DNA of 64,000 nucleotides from G965276675 sp965276675 (GCA_965276675.1 OZ255624.1:1-64000); one strand, 5' to 3'; counted from the first letter of the stretch, positions 1 through 9,637 are shown. A program made the numbers and translations. The notes: generated by a model from the sequence alone, not told the origin.

Positions 1-55
1 CGGTCTCGCTGAAGGGCTGCGCATCGCCCAAATATTTGGCATCATTCAACGTCAT
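1..55 (-). CDS. Possible N-terminus of a gene leaving the left edge
   Basis: On the minus strand an ATG at 55 opens a frame of 18 codons (MTLNDAKYLGDAQPFSET) without a stop up to the window edge. A GGGAG stretch sits just upstream of the ATG. Too short to assign to a family; it may be chance. If real, it is transcribed away from the tRNA-Leu gene. Confidence 0.3.
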   Translation of the reverse strand, partial: MTLNDAKYLGDAQPFSET

Positions 56-262
56 CACTCCCGGTTCCAAGGTGTTCCAGGGTGGAGCGGAGGGTGCAGC
101 TCCTGATCTGAGAACACTTCGCTAAATGTGATGCACGCGAACAGGAGCTTGGGTACTCACGAGGGGTCAGAGCCGCTTCCTGCGGCGGCCGGTTTGACAA
201 TCGACCGCCTCTTTGCGATTCTACGAAGACTGCTGTCCAGCAGTCCTGCTGGATCTACCCGT

Positions 263-349
263 GCCGAAGTGGCGGAATTGGCAGACGCGCATGGTTCAGG
301 TCCATGTACTCGCAAGGGTGTGGGGGTTCGAGTCCCTTCTTCGGCACCA
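263..349 (+). tRNA. tRNA-Leu (anticodon CAG)
   Basis: Complete class II tRNA. The acceptor stem GCCGAAG (263-269) pairs with CTTCGGC (339-345), followed by discriminator A346 and an encoded CCA (347-349). The anticodon stem CATGG/CCATG (290-294/302-306) holds the loop TTCAGGT with anticodon CAG at 297-299, so it reads CUG leucine codons. A long variable arm follows, then the T loop TTCGAGT. The 3' end is duplicated at 29,659-29,685, so this gene probably serves as the attachment site of an island. Confidence 0.97.
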
Positions 350-350
350 A
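324..350 (+). repeat. attL-like direct repeat (3' end of tRNA-Leu)
   Basis: These 27 nt cover the T-loop, the 3' acceptor strand, CCA and one further A. They match 29,659-29,685 in the same orientation at 26 of 27 positions. The single difference is T341 against C29,676 in the acceptor strand. A full tRNA at one end and a 3' fragment at the other is the classic footprint of site-specific integration into a tRNA gene. Confidence 0.7.
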
Positions 351-497
351 CGAAAGCAAAACCACTGATTTGCACGCGTCTTGGCTATACCTCCCTCAAT
401 AATCAAGGCGTTGGAGCGAACCAGAAAAACCAGCCTAACCAGCCCTGTCCGGCAAATACCAAGCCTATAAGCGAAAGCTCCTACCATTCCTACCATG

Positions 498-516
498 ATC
501 CACTGGCACAGTGGAT
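498..516. other. Perfect hairpin ATCCACTG-GCA-CAGTGGAT
   Basis: An 8-bp perfect inverted repeat with a 3-nt loop lies in the 300-bp gap between tRNA-Leu and the altronate dehydratase-like gene. There is no T-run, so a standard intrinsic terminator is not obvious. It may be a protein-binding site near the proposed island end. No gene was recognised in 350-652. Confidence 0.4.
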
Positions 517-652
517 GTACGAGGTGATTGTGCTCTATGGCACGAGTACCTGGTCGATGCTCTTGGCGAGCTTCACCGCAGTGGTGATGGGAGATTTTGG
601 GCTGCAAGGGCGAGGGAAATGAAAGAATAGAGGCTAGGAAATTGAACTACCC

Positions 653-2293
653 ATGCCCACTGCAAAACTACTGCAAATCGATCCACGCGACAACGTCCTG
701 ATTGCTCTTGAGCCGCTGAGTGCGGGTGAGCCTGTTAACTTTGCAAACGCAAGCTATGCGCCGTTAACGGCGATCCCGGCCAAGCACAAGTTCGCCATTG
801 AGGACCTGCCTGTCGGATCGCACATCATCATGTACGGCGGCGTTGTCGGCCGTGTGCGCGAGGCGATCCCACATGGCGGACTTATTAGCACGCGGAACGT
901 TCAGCATGATGCGGTAGGTTTCGCGCGCACGGACACTTCGTTTCATTGGACGCCTCCGGATATCGCGCCCTGGCGCGACCGTACCTTCAACGGCTATCAC
1001 CGCCAGGACGGGCAAGTCGGCACCCGGAATTACTGGCTGGTGATCCCGTTGGTCTTCTGTGAAAACCGCAATGTCGAGGCGCTTCGCGGCGCCTTCGAAG
1101 AGGAACTGGGGTACAGCCGGCCAAAGAAGTACAGCGAATTCGTCAGGGCATTAGTGGAGCGGCACTCGCGAAGATCGCCCGCGCCCCTTTCCGATCAGCC
1201 ACGGTCGACAGCGAGTCGTGAGCGGACTTTCCCTAACGTGGACGGCATCCGCTTTCTGGTGCACGAAGGCGGCTGCGGCGGCACTCGGCAGGATTCGCAA
1301 GCTTTGTGCGGCCTGCTGGCCGGATACATCCACCATCCCAACGTGGCTGGAGCCACCGTGTTAAGTCTGGGCTGCCAGAATGCACAGGCCTCCATCCTCC
1401 TGAACGAGTTGCGGCAGCGCGATCCGTTCATGACGAAACCCGTACTGCTTTTCGATCAGCAGCAATCGGGGCTCGAGTCGAGCATGCTGACCAAGGCGAT
1501 CGAGGCCACTTTCGAAGGTTTGGTAAAGGCGAATGAGGCACACCGGCAGCCGGCGCCTATTGCCAAGCTGACGGTCGGCCTGAAGTGCGGGGGGTCGGAT
1601 GGCTTTTCCGGCTTGTCGGCAAACCCCGCACTTGGTCAAGTCTCGGATATGCTCGTCGCTCTCGGTGCCAAATCCATCCTTTCAGAGTTTCCGGAACTCT
1701 GCGGGGTCGAACAGAACCTCATCGACCGCTGCACGGATCCGGACGATGCCGATCGATTCATTCAGCTGATGCTCGACTACAACGCACGGGCCAAAGCTGT
1801 TCATTCCGGGTTCGAAATGAACCCCTCGCCGGGCAACATCCAGGACGGATTGATCACCGACGCGATGAAGTCGGCCGGCGCTGCAAGGAAGAGCGGAACC
1901 TCGCCAGTGCGCGGCGTGCTCGATTACCCGGAGTACGTGACAGATAGCGGGCTGAATTTGCTTTGCACCCCAGGCAATGATGTGGAGTGTGTCACCGCGC
2001 AGGTGGGAGCAGGCGCGAACATTGTCTTGTTCACGACGGGTCTTGGCACGCCTACTGGCAATCCCGTTACTCCTGTCATCAAGGTCGCGACCAACACGCG
2101 GCTCGCTGAGCACATGTCCGACATCATCGACATCGATACAGGCGCCATCATTCGCGGCGAGGTGACGCTTGAAGAGATTGGCGATTCCATGCTGGAGAAG
2201 ATTTTGGATATCGCCAGCGGAAAGACCTTGAGCAAGGCCGAAGTGCTTGGGCAAAATGATTTCATTCCGTGGAAACGCGGCGTGTCACTTTAG
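653..2293 (+). CDS. UxaA-family altronate dehydratase-like enzyme
   Basis: 546 residues with the full two-part UxaA layout: an N-terminal SAF-type domain (about residues 1-95) and a C-terminal altronate/galactarate dehydratase domain. Recognisable motifs are EGGCGGTRQD near residue 205 and CGGSDGFSGLSANPALG near 310, whose cysteines are expected to hold the catalytic metal or cluster. Family members dehydrate a sugar acid to a 2-keto-3-deoxy acid in the cytoplasm. Neighbours (lactonase 18 nt downstream, convergent FAH enzyme and MFS carrier) fit a sugar-acid pathway, but no uxuA, uxaB or uxaC is near, so the substrate may not be altronate. The ribosome binding site is weak. Confidence 0.9.
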   Translation: MPTAKLLQIDPRDNVLIALEPLSAGEPVNFANASYAPLTAIPAKHKFAIEDLPVGSHIIMYGGVVGRVREAIPHGGLISTRNVQHDAVGFARTDTSFHWTPPDIAPWRDRTFNGYHRQDGQVGTRNYWLVIPLVFCENRNVEALRGAFEEELGYSRPKKYSEFVRALVERHSRRSPAPLSDQPRSTASRERTFPNVDGIRFLVHEGGCGGTRQDSQALCGLLAGYIHHPNVAGATVLSLGCQNAQASILLNELRQRDPFMTKPVLLFDQQQSGLESSMLTKAIEATFEGLVKANEAHRQPAPIAKLTVGLKCGGSDGFSGLSANPALGQVSDMLVALGAKSILSEFPELCGVEQNLIDRCTDPDDADRFIQLMLDYNARAKAVHSGFEMNPSPGNIQDGLITDAMKSAGAARKSGTSPVRGVLDYPEYVTDSGLNLLCTPGNDVECVTAQVGAGANIVLFTTGLGTPTGNPVTPVIKVATNTRLAEHMSDIIDIDTGAIIRGEVTLEEIGDSMLEKILDIASGKTLSKAEVLGQNDFIPWKRGVSL

Positions 2294-2311
2294 CAGCATG
2301 CCGTGCAGTGA

Positions 2312-3439
2312 ATGCATGCGATCGGAAGCCCAGTGAGCAAACCAAGAATCTTTTATTTGCTGCTAGTCAGTGTTGCAATTGCGAGTGGGTTACAGCTGAT
2401 CGCAACTTCACAGCGGTTGCGGAGCCATGCCGAAGTTCACGCTGCTGCATCTGAGAATACTGCGATCAGTCCGAAGATAGAACGCCTAGATCGAGCACTC
2501 GATTCTCTGATTCCAGGAGCGCCCCAGGAATTTGAGATAGCGAACGGCTTCAAATGGCTGGAAGGGCCGGTGTGGCTGCCGACCGGCCGGCTTATCTTTG
2601 CGGAAATTCCCAGCAACAGCATTCGCATGTGGACCCCTGGCGCAGGCGTCAGCATCTTCATGCGTCCAAGCGGTTACAAGGGATCGGCTCCATTCGGTGG
2701 CCCGGAACCTGGCTCAAATGGCATGACGCTAGACGCCGAAGGACGGCTCACGGTGGCCGGTCACGCGCAACGCGATGTCTGGAGATTGGAGCACCTCGAT
2801 CCAACCGCCAAGGTGACGATCCTTGCCGATACCTATGAAGGCAAGCGCCTGAACAGTCCCAACGATCTGGTCTACAGGTCCGACGGTTCTCTTTACTTCA
2901 CTGATCCGCCGTACGGACTTCCCACGCAGAGCGACGCCGATCCAGCGAAGGAACTGCAGGCGAATGGTGTCTACCGCATACCCGGGGCGCTTCACCAGAA
3001 GCCGGGCGCACCACCGGCCCGCGCTCGGCTGCAACTGCTTATCAAATCTCTACCTCGGCCGAACGGCATTGCCTTTTCTCCGGATGAGAAATACCTCTAC
3101 ATCAGCAACTCGGGGCCGGAGATGTTCTGGATGCGCTACACGGTAAATCCCAATGGATCATTGACTGATCCGAAACTTCTCTTCGATGCAGGACCGTATG
3201 CCCATCACGGCGCACCAGATGGAATGAAGGTCGATCAGCACGGAAACATCTATAGTGCGGGACCAGACGGAGTGTGGATTCTTTCTCCCGAGGGCAAGCA
3301 CCTTGGCACGATTCGCTTTTCGGTTCCGGTCGGAAACTTGGCCTTTGGTGGCACCGATCACCGAACTCTCTACATCGCGGCGAGTTCCCGTCTCTACAGT
3401 ATTCAGTTAAAGGTTCCTGGAGTGTATTCGCAACATTGA
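2312..3439 (+). CDS. SMP-30/gluconolactonase family protein
   Basis: 375 residues. A hydrophobic N-terminal segment (about residues 14-29) suggests export or membrane anchoring. The rest is a six-bladed SMP-30/LRE propeller: WLEGPVWLP near residue 84 carries the metal-binding Glu, NSPNDLVYRSDGSLYFTDP near 190 holds an Asn ligand and substrate residues, and PNGIAFSPDEKYLYISNS near 250 is typical. Such enzymes hydrolyse aldonolactones. It starts 18 nt after the dehydratase stop and probably shares its transcript, so it likely supplies the acid to that enzyme. A GTG at 2334 is an alternative start. Confidence 0.88.
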   Translation: MHAIGSPVSKPRIFYLLLVSVAIASGLQLIATSQRLRSHAEVHAAASENTAISPKIERLDRALDSLIPGAPQEFEIANGFKWLEGPVWLPTGRLIFAEIPSNSIRMWTPGAGVSIFMRPSGYKGSAPFGGPEPGSNGMTLDAEGRLTVAGHAQRDVWRLEHLDPTAKVTILADTYEGKRLNSPNDLVYRSDGSLYFTDPPYGLPTQSDADPAKELQANGVYRIPGALHQKPGAPPARARLQLLIKSLPRPNGIAFSPDEKYLYISNSGPEMFWMRYTVNPNGSLTDPKLLFDAGPYAHHGAPDGMKVDQHGNIYSAGPDGVWILSPEGKHLGTIRFSVPVGNLAFGGTDHRTLYIAASSRLYSIQLKVPGVYSQH

Positions 3440-3773
3440 GTGACAGCCTTGATGACTTGCTGCTCGCGCGACTACTTTTGTTAAGTGAGGTAAGACTTGG
3501 AAATCAGAAATCCTGATACGGTACGCGTTACCGCTCATAATAGGTCTGGTCCGTCCAGGGGCTTTCGGCTGCGGCTGAGCTCGGGTCAATGACGGCGTGA
3601 GCGGACCGAAGGAGCCTTGAAGCGGCGTCCGGCCATAGCCGATCCCTCTCCCGTCCGGGCAGCCCCGCGGGAAGTCCTGTCCGCTATGCCGGCTGGACAG
3701 CAGCTTGTGGAATTCTCGGAGCGCCTCGTACTTAAAAGCGCGGTGCTGTTGAGCCTGTACTGGCTTTCGTCCC
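3440..3773. other. Convergent intergenic region with short palindrome
   Basis: 334 bp between the convergent lactonase and FAH genes. No convincing coding sequence was seen. A CGGTA-CGCGT-TACCG dyad at 3519-3533 could be an operator of a LacI- or GntR-type sugar regulator, but it lies between two gene ends, so a role in initiation is doubtful. The middle (about 3550-3690) is GC-rich and resembles nothing recognised. Confidence 0.4.
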
Positions 3774-4598
3774 TTAGTCTACGTAGTTCTCCAGCATGCC
3801 AATGCCGTCGATGCTGATGCGGATTCGGTCGCCAGCCGCAAGCGTGAACTCATCTCCCGGAACGATGCCTGTGCCGGTCATCAGGAAGACGCCGTCTGGG
3901 AAGCTATTATCGCGGAAAAGGTACTCGGTTAGCTCTTGGGGTTCGCGCTTGAGCTCGGCCAGAGTTGTGCTTCCGCTGAAGGCCATCGCTCCCGCGCGCT
4001 CGATCTCCAGCCGGATACCGGTGGTCTTCGGCAGTGGCTCCGGCGCAAGCAGAACGCAGGGTCCCAGCGCACAACTGCCGTCGTAGACCTTGGCCTGCGG
4101 CAGATAAAGAGGGTTCTCGCCTTCGATATCGCGAGAGCTCATATCGTTGCCGATGGTGTACCCGACGATCGTACCGGTCGGGCTGATCAGCAGCGTCAGC
4201 TCGGGCTCTGGCACGGACCATGCCGCATCGGACCGGATGCGCACCGCGCCGCCGGGACCAACCACGCGACGTCCTGTGGCCTTGAAGAAGAGCTCCGGAC
4301 GGGCTGCCGTATACACACGGTCGTAGAAACTGCCGCCCCCCGCGTCCTTCGATTCCTCGATCCGCGCGCTCCGGCTTCGGAAGTACGTCACACCGGCAGC
4401 CCACACTTCCTGGCTGACGATGGGCGGAAGGAGATTGGCTGGGTTGAGGGTGGCCGCAGCGTTTTTGCCCAGTGCTTCGTTCACTCTCGCTTGGAGGTCG
4501 GGGCTGAGGATCAGCTCGTTCCAGTCCTGCGCTTGTACCGCGCAAATGCTGCCGTTCTCTTCAACGAGGATGCTTTCCAATGTGCGGTAGAGCTTCAC
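3774..4598 (-). CDS. FAH-family 2-keto-3-deoxy sugar-acid dehydratase or hydrolase
   Basis: 274 residues of the fumarylacetoacetate hydrolase fold. VPEPELTLLISPTG holds the metal-binding ExE pair, and GYTIGNDMSSRDIEGENP followed by LPQAKVYDGSCALGP are the signatures of the subgroup that includes 2-keto-3-deoxy-pentonate dehydratases (KdaD/XylX-like) and diketo-deoxy-acid hydrolases. The start is a GTG preceded by AAAGGAG at 7-nt spacing. It lies 136 nt downstream of the gene order MFS-FAH only in position: both are on the minus strand, with this gene transcribed first. With the lactonase and UxaA-type dehydratase it gives a plausible nonphosphorylative route; the exact substrate is unknown. 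Confidence 0.85.
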   Translation of the reverse strand: MKLYRTLESILVEENGSICAVQAQDWNELILSPDLQARVNEALGKNAAATLNPANLLPPIVSQEVWAAGVTYFRSRSARIEESKDAGGGSFYDRVYTAARPELFFKATGRRVVGPGGAVRIRSDAAWSVPEPELTLLISPTGTIVGYTIGNDMSSRDIEGENPLYLPQAKVYDGSCALGPCVLLAPEPLPKTTGIRLEIERAGAMAFSGSTTLAELKREPQELTEYLFRDNSFPDGVFLMTGTGIVPGDEFTLAAGDRIRISIDGIGMLENYVD

Positions 4599-4734
4599 GG
4601 ATGATCTCCTTTAAGGTTTGCGGCGAAGGGACGGCGGGAGCCCGTGCCGGAGCTACTCCCGCACCGCGCCGCAATTCTTCATGCGCATAGTGTCTCTCCA
4701 TTCCGGAGTGACCTGCTCGTCCCATTTGTCAGTA

Positions 4735-6084
4735 CTAATCCATGTCGAGTTGTGCCTCAGTCCTAGGCCCGCTCCCCTGAACGGCGGCCCTTGCTTCTTT
4801 GACCTGCCCGATCACGATGGGCTTCAACGTCATGGTGAAATAGGCTAGCGCTCCTGCCGTGGTAACACCCGAGCAGATCAGCAGCGCAGTGTGAAACGAA
4901 TGAGTACGATCGAGCAGCCAACCCGTGATGATCGGCGCTGCCGAGGCGATCGCGTAACTGCCCATGCTCTGCAGCGCGCCAACCTGCGCTGATAATCGGG
5001 CAGCGCCCGACGCATGAATGAGATTCCAGGCAGCGGTACCTGCGAAGTGGATGAAGAGGACGGCCATGCTGATGGCTGCGACCGCCATGGTAATAGTCGT
5101 CGCCCGCACAACCAGTGCCGTGCATCCGGCCGAGAGAACCATACCAATGACGATGAGGAGCCGCCGATAACTCATGGCCTGCTGTTGGTCGCGCACCTTG
5201 AGATCTGTGAGAATACCGCTGGCAAGCATCCCAACCGCGCCTGCCGCAAACGGTATGCCGGAGACGATACCCGTGGCACCCAGTTTCAGGTGGTACTCCG
5301 ACGCAAGATAGCCAGGGAGCCACGTGAGGTAAAGCCAGGCGGTGTAATTGATACCACCGAATCCAAGCATCATGCCCCACATCGTTCGAGTGCGCAGCAG
5401 GGCCAGCAGATCCGGGTCTGCGAACAGGTATCTGAAGGAAAATGGGGCTGCAGCTTTCTCCGGAGAACTTGTGTCTTCCGGCAACTGACCGCTGCGGCTC
5501 CTTCCAAAGGTAAGCCACATCACAGCGAAGGTCATGCCAGCTGCCCCGATTACGGCAAACATGCCTCGCCATCCCACCCATAGCATCAACACTGTCAGCA
5601 CGGGTGGTGCGAGCGCCGTGCCTAGGATGGTTGACGTATTCACGAGGCTCATAGCCCGGCCCCGGCGCTCTGGCGCGAAGCTGGACTGGAGGGCATCGAG
5701 CGTTGCCGGAAAGAACGGCGACTCGCCGACACCGAGGATAGCGCGAAGCGCCAGAAACGCAGGGTTAGACCGAACCAGGGACGTCATCATCTGCGCCGCC
5801 GACCAGGCCAGCATTGATCCGCCTAGCACCCGACGGAAGCCGAATCGCTTGACCAAAGTGCCCGCAGGAATCTGGCCTAGTCCATAGGCCAGTGAGAACA
5901 TCGCCAGCAGGCTACCCATCTGTGTTCCGCTGAGAGATAGCTCTCCGCGGATAACCGGGTTCGCGATCGAGAGGGAAGCGCGGTCGAGGTAGTTGAGAAT
6001 GCCCGCGAGCATCAGGAAGCCGAGGATCAGAAGCTGATGACGTTGACTCAGGACCATTCGATCCCATTCATCTGTAGGGCGCAT
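4735..6084 (-). CDS. MFS transporter, ACS (sugar-acid) family
   Basis: 449 residues with about twelve hydrophobic segments. The N-terminus (LNYLDRASLSIANPVIRGEL) and the LGVGESPFFPATLDAL segment in helix 4-5 are typical of anion:cation symporters for hexuronate, glucarate and galactonate. The ATG at 6084 has GGAG six bases upstream. The gene is on the same strand as, and probably upstream in one direction-set with, the FAH enzyme, and opposite the dehydratase-lactonase pair. It likely brings the sugar acid into the cytoplasm by proton symport. Confidence 0.88.
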   Translation of the reverse strand: MRPTDEWDRMVLSQRHQLLILGFLMLAGILNYLDRASLSIANPVIRGELSLSGTQMGSLLAMFSLAYGLGQIPAGTLVKRFGFRRVLGGSMLAWSAAQMMTSLVRSNPAFLALRAILGVGESPFFPATLDALQSSFAPERRGRAMSLVNTSTILGTALAPPVLTVLMLWVGWRGMFAVIGAAGMTFAVMWLTFGRSRSGQLPEDTSSPEKAAAPFSFRYLFADPDLLALLRTRTMWGMMLGFGGINYTAWLYLTWLPGYLASEYHLKLGATGIVSGIPFAAGAVGMLASGILTDLKVRDQQQAMSYRRLLIVIGMVLSAGCTALVVRATTITMAVAAISMAVLFIHFAGTAAWNLIHASGAARLSAQVGALQSMGSYAIASAAPIITGWLLDRTHSFHTALLICSGVTTAGALAYFTMTLKPIVIGQVKEARAAVQGSGPRTEAQLDMD

Positions 6085-6431
6085 CAGTTCTCCGGAAGCA
6101 TTTCAGATGGATACAGCGTAGAGAGATTGGACGGTAAAGTCACGCGGGCCCATCCTCCCTTGTTCCGAAGGCTCTAACAGACAACTCCTCAGCCCTTCCA
6201 TGCAAATCCAAAGTGCCTCATACCTGGACTCTCCTTCACCGCAACTTATGGGCACAGCCGGCAACCGCGACCTCACTCACCGTCTGGACCTGCTCAATCG
6301 CAGACAACCCATAACTGCTCCAGTTGGGCGGCTCCCTTCAAGTCGCTGTATTTGAGGCGCCAGTACACAGCACCTCAACCGCCGACTTCCGCCGCCGTGC
6401 GGGCGCTCCGATACAGCCCTAAGGCTTTTGT
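6085..6431. other. Intergenic region, no gene seen
   Basis: 347 bp between the MFS gene and the alpha-mannosidase gene, both on the minus strand. Both strands were read; only frames of a few codons with stops are present. It should hold the MFS promoter and the end of the mannosidase transcript. No clear hairpin with a T-run was found. Confidence 0.5.
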
Positions 6432-8990
6432 CTATTTCACCCGCGAGAAGCGCAGGGTTTTAATCTCCCACGGCTTCATGTGAAACCGTATGGTCGTTCC
6501 TTCCCCCACTGGTCCCACGCTGACGTCTTCTAGCAAGGTCGTTTCTGTGGCGCGGACCTGGCGCGGAAGTTGAATCGTCACTTCGCCCTCGCGGCCCTCA
6601 ATCTCCACGAAGCGCGCAATGGCGTCCGTATCGTAAAAGCCTTCCATCTGTTTCAGCGCGTAGAGAACCACGTGGTCGCTATCGGTTTTGATGAAGGAGT
6701 ACGCGTCGGGCAAGCCACCCTTCGTTCCAGCCCACTGCTCTTGTGGGCTGGCGTGTTGCGGCTCTTGCATCGCCAGCAGCGGTGAGTTGAACGCCAGAGC
6801 CTGGAATTGCACCTTGCCATCACGCCAACCTCCGCGGTGGGGATAAATTGAGTATCCAAATACATGTTCGCCCTCATCTGCACGCGGGTCCGGGTCCCAA
6901 GGCCCGCGAATTACCGACAGGTGGATGGCGTTGCCCTTGGCATCGTACCCATTGCGGCCGTTATTGATGATCGCCACACCGTAGTCGGGACTCGAGATAT
7001 CAACCCATTTCCCCATAACGGCTTCCTCGCCGGTCTGATCGCGGTCAATCACACCGTAGGGGATTTCCACCGACACCTTGCTGGATTCGGCGTTGACAGG
7101 AAAGCCGGCCTTGAGAAACGTGGCGCGCTCGTACCAGTCGAGCGTCATGGCAACATCCACGCGCGGGACGCCTGGCATCAGACTGATGTCCTGAGTGAAC
7201 TCGGAGTCCCGGAAGCGGTGCACAACGCGAATTGTGGCGCGAGCAGGGCCCTGCTCGGTGATTTCCACCTTGACCGCTTTATCGATATTCCAATTCTTAC
7301 CGGTGATACCAACATCCCATGCCGGCCCCGCATATTCTTTTGAAGTTCTAACAGCCTGCTCCGCAGTGTCTTCCCAAGCGGTCAGGGAATTCCCCTCCCC
7401 GTGAAATGATTCGCGTTTATTCGTCTTATCAAAGAGGCGCGCAATATTCCCGGTTTCGGGATTTATTTCGACACGTAAGAATTCGTTCTCCAGATATGGC
7501 CGAGGCTTTGACCCGACGTGCAACGAAGACGATTCCGCTGGTGTGTTGCCGGTCGCCGCAACCAGCCGGTAAAGTTTCAAACCCATTTGCGGAACATTCT
7601 GCGCGACGAAGGCCACGGTGGCCGTTTCCCGAACCCCTGCCTTCGCGGGGGTCTTCATGATCTGAACCGGCACTGTTTCCTTCCCATGCACGGCCACAAG
7701 TTTCGCGGGGAGCGAAAAGGCGGAAATTTCCGCCGTGACTAGGTCGGTGCGATCAAACGATTGTGGATTGTAAACGACCAGCGGTACACCCTCCCCCTGC
7801 GTATCAACCTGGAGCCCTAGGTTTTGCAGCGAGAAATTCAGCGCACGATAGCCGCGCTGGAAGACCTCCTTGTATTGGAGCGCCGCATCGGCGTAAATAG
7901 GGCCGATGCCCGAACCCGCCGCCAGATCGTGGGCTTGGTTGAGCAACACCAGCTTCCAAGCTTCACTCATGTCGCGGACCGGATAATAGTTGCGATAGTT
8001 GAAGAACACCGCCAGCTCCGACATCTTCTCGGCATTGAGAAGAAGCTGCTCCGACTGCCGGTTGTGACGCTTCATCTCAACTTGGGTGGTGTAACAGCCG
8101 GGGAAAACAGGATTCAGCTCTCTTTCGTAAACCGGGAAGTCTTTTTTTCCAGTCAGCAATAGATCGATGTAGTTCACCACGTTGGTGGGCTTCACGCGCA
8201 CATCGTTCGGCGAGGCGTTCATCCTGGCAATACCGGCAACATCATCGGGATTGGGGCCGCCGCCGTGATCACCCGCACCATAAAGCACCAGCATATCTTT
8301 CACACCGGACTGCTCGGCGCTCTGCATTACCGGGACGGTGACGCGTTCGTGATTGAGCGCCCCCCCGTATTCGCTGGGCGTCGAATAACCCAGCACACGG
8401 CTTCCGTCCAAGCCCTGCCACCAGATGATCCGGGGGCGAGTCGGGTCATGAGGGCGGTCGAATAAGTAAAACTCAATCCCGGCTTTGCGGGCAATTTGCG
8501 GCATCGTTTCGGGATGGCCGAAGACGTCCGGCTGCCAGGCGAAGCGGATGTAGTGGCCAAATTTTTCCTTGCTGTATTTCTGGCCATAGAGGAATTGCCG
8601 CGCTAGAGATTCCCCGTCGCTGACGTTTTCATCCATCTGCACCCAGCCTGAAGTGGCGGGGACGAAATTGCCTGTCCGGGCCTTTTCCTGCAGCCTCTTG
8701 AAAACGTCCGGGTAGAAGTGCTCCATCGAGTCGAGTACCACCGCCTGGTCTTGCGAAAACGTGTAGTCCGGATTCTGATCCATCAACCGGACCTGGTTGG
8801 TAAAGGTGTTGTACATGACGTCATGAATGGATTCTTCCCACCGCCACAGCCACGCCATGTCCATGTGGGCGTAACCAACCACATGGGCGGTGTAGTCTTT
8901 GGAATTCGGCGACGTCGGCACCGGTGTTTGTGCGCGGGTTGAAGAAGCTAAACAGAATGCCGTTAAAGCTATGACGACGAGCTTGCGCAA
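6432..8990 (-). CDS. Secreted GH38 alpha-mannosidase
   Basis: 852 residues starting with a signal peptide (cleavage expected near the AQT at residues 20-22). The catalytic domain carries the metal site HMDMAWLWRW (H42, D44) and the nucleophile Asp155 in AWQPDVFGHPET, as in GH38. A middle helical domain and a long C-terminal beta domain follow, so the length fits family members. It releases alpha-mannose from glycans, here probably in the periplasm or outside. It is a single gene with 350 bp upstream and over 1 kb of largely empty sequence on the other side. Confidence 0.93.
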   Translation of the reverse strand: MRKLVVIALTAFCLASSTRAQTPVPTSPNSKDYTAHVVGYAHMDMAWLWRWEESIHDVMYNTFTNQVRLMDQNPDYTFSQDQAVVLDSMEHFYPDVFKRLQEKARTGNFVPATSGWVQMDENVSDGESLARQFLYGQKYSKEKFGHYIRFAWQPDVFGHPETMPQIARKAGIEFYLFDRPHDPTRPRIIWWQGLDGSRVLGYSTPSEYGGALNHERVTVPVMQSAEQSGVKDMLVLYGAGDHGGGPNPDDVAGIARMNASPNDVRVKPTNVVNYIDLLLTGKKDFPVYERELNPVFPGCYTTQVEMKRHNRQSEQLLLNAEKMSELAVFFNYRNYYPVRDMSEAWKLVLLNQAHDLAAGSGIGPIYADAALQYKEVFQRGYRALNFSLQNLGLQVDTQGEGVPLVVYNPQSFDRTDLVTAEISAFSLPAKLVAVHGKETVPVQIMKTPAKAGVRETATVAFVAQNVPQMGLKLYRLVAATGNTPAESSSLHVGSKPRPYLENEFLRVEINPETGNIARLFDKTNKRESFHGEGNSLTAWEDTAEQAVRTSKEYAGPAWDVGITGKNWNIDKAVKVEITEQGPARATIRVVHRFRDSEFTQDISLMPGVPRVDVAMTLDWYERATFLKAGFPVNAESSKVSVEIPYGVIDRDQTGEEAVMGKWVDISSPDYGVAIINNGRNGYDAKGNAIHLSVIRGPWDPDPRADEGEHVFGYSIYPHRGGWRDGKVQFQALAFNSPLLAMQEPQHASPQEQWAGTKGGLPDAYSFIKTDSDHVVLYALKQMEGFYDTDAIARFVEIEGREGEVTIQLPRQVRATETTLLEDVSVGPVGEGTTIRFHMKPWEIKTLRFSRVK

Positions 8991-9237
8991 AGGTTTTCCT
9001 CTTCATAGAAATTCTTGATGCCGGGAGGCGTCATAGGCAGCCACTTATTAATGGCCGGTTCGGGTTTTTTGAAGCTAAAAGCCAACTCCAGAGCGAGCGA
9101 AAACCGTTCTGTGAAGTGTAAAGTTATCCCGCGCTTTCCCGGTCGCGTCATATTCGAATCCGCTGATGTGGCGCATTATACTTCTTCAGACAAGACCCGA
9201 GAAAGGAGCTGTCGTTATACCTTGGGCTGCACGGCGC

Positions 9238-9439
9238 TTACAGCGGCGTTCTTCCGTCTATCTCTCCTGGATCGCGAGCTATCTCGAAACCGAGCACGCG
9301 AATCGTGGATCCGTCCCGGCGAATGCACTTCTGAGCGCTGGTCCCTGCAGACAGGACTTCTAAGCCATCGTAATTGGAGAAGATGATCTCGGCGGTCGAC
9401 TGCGGAGAAGGTTCCTACTGCAACAAACAACAACTTCAT
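9238..9439 (-). pseudogene. Remnant of a low-molecular-weight protein tyrosine phosphatase-like gene
   Basis: Reading the minus strand from an ATG at 9439 gives MKLLFV; a one-base shift then gives CSRNLLRS, and a second shift gives TAEIIFSNYDGLEVLSAGTS. Joined, they reproduce the P-loop Cys and the start of small LMW-PTP-like proteins (CSxNxxRSxTAE...SAGT). At least two single-base deletions break it, and the frame runs to a stop at 9238 well short of a full phosphatase, without the distal half. Identification rests on the motif alone. Confidence 0.55.
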
Positions 9440-9637
9440 ATGAGATCACCCGGTCTGTATTTCACCCATGAGTGTCCTGACCTGTTGAGATTGTTATAGT
9501 TCCCGTTGATGCACGTGATTAATACCTGAGGCGTGTGCTTGGCTACAGAGCTAGCAGTTCTGAATGGTCGGTATCGCCGGTAACGTAACCTTGAGACGAT
9601 CAGAAAATGTAATCAGGACCCAACATGATTTAGATCA

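Noticed and set aside
128..622. A 164-codon frame over the tRNA-Leu gene
   Set aside because: It runs through the tRNA and has no protein likeness.
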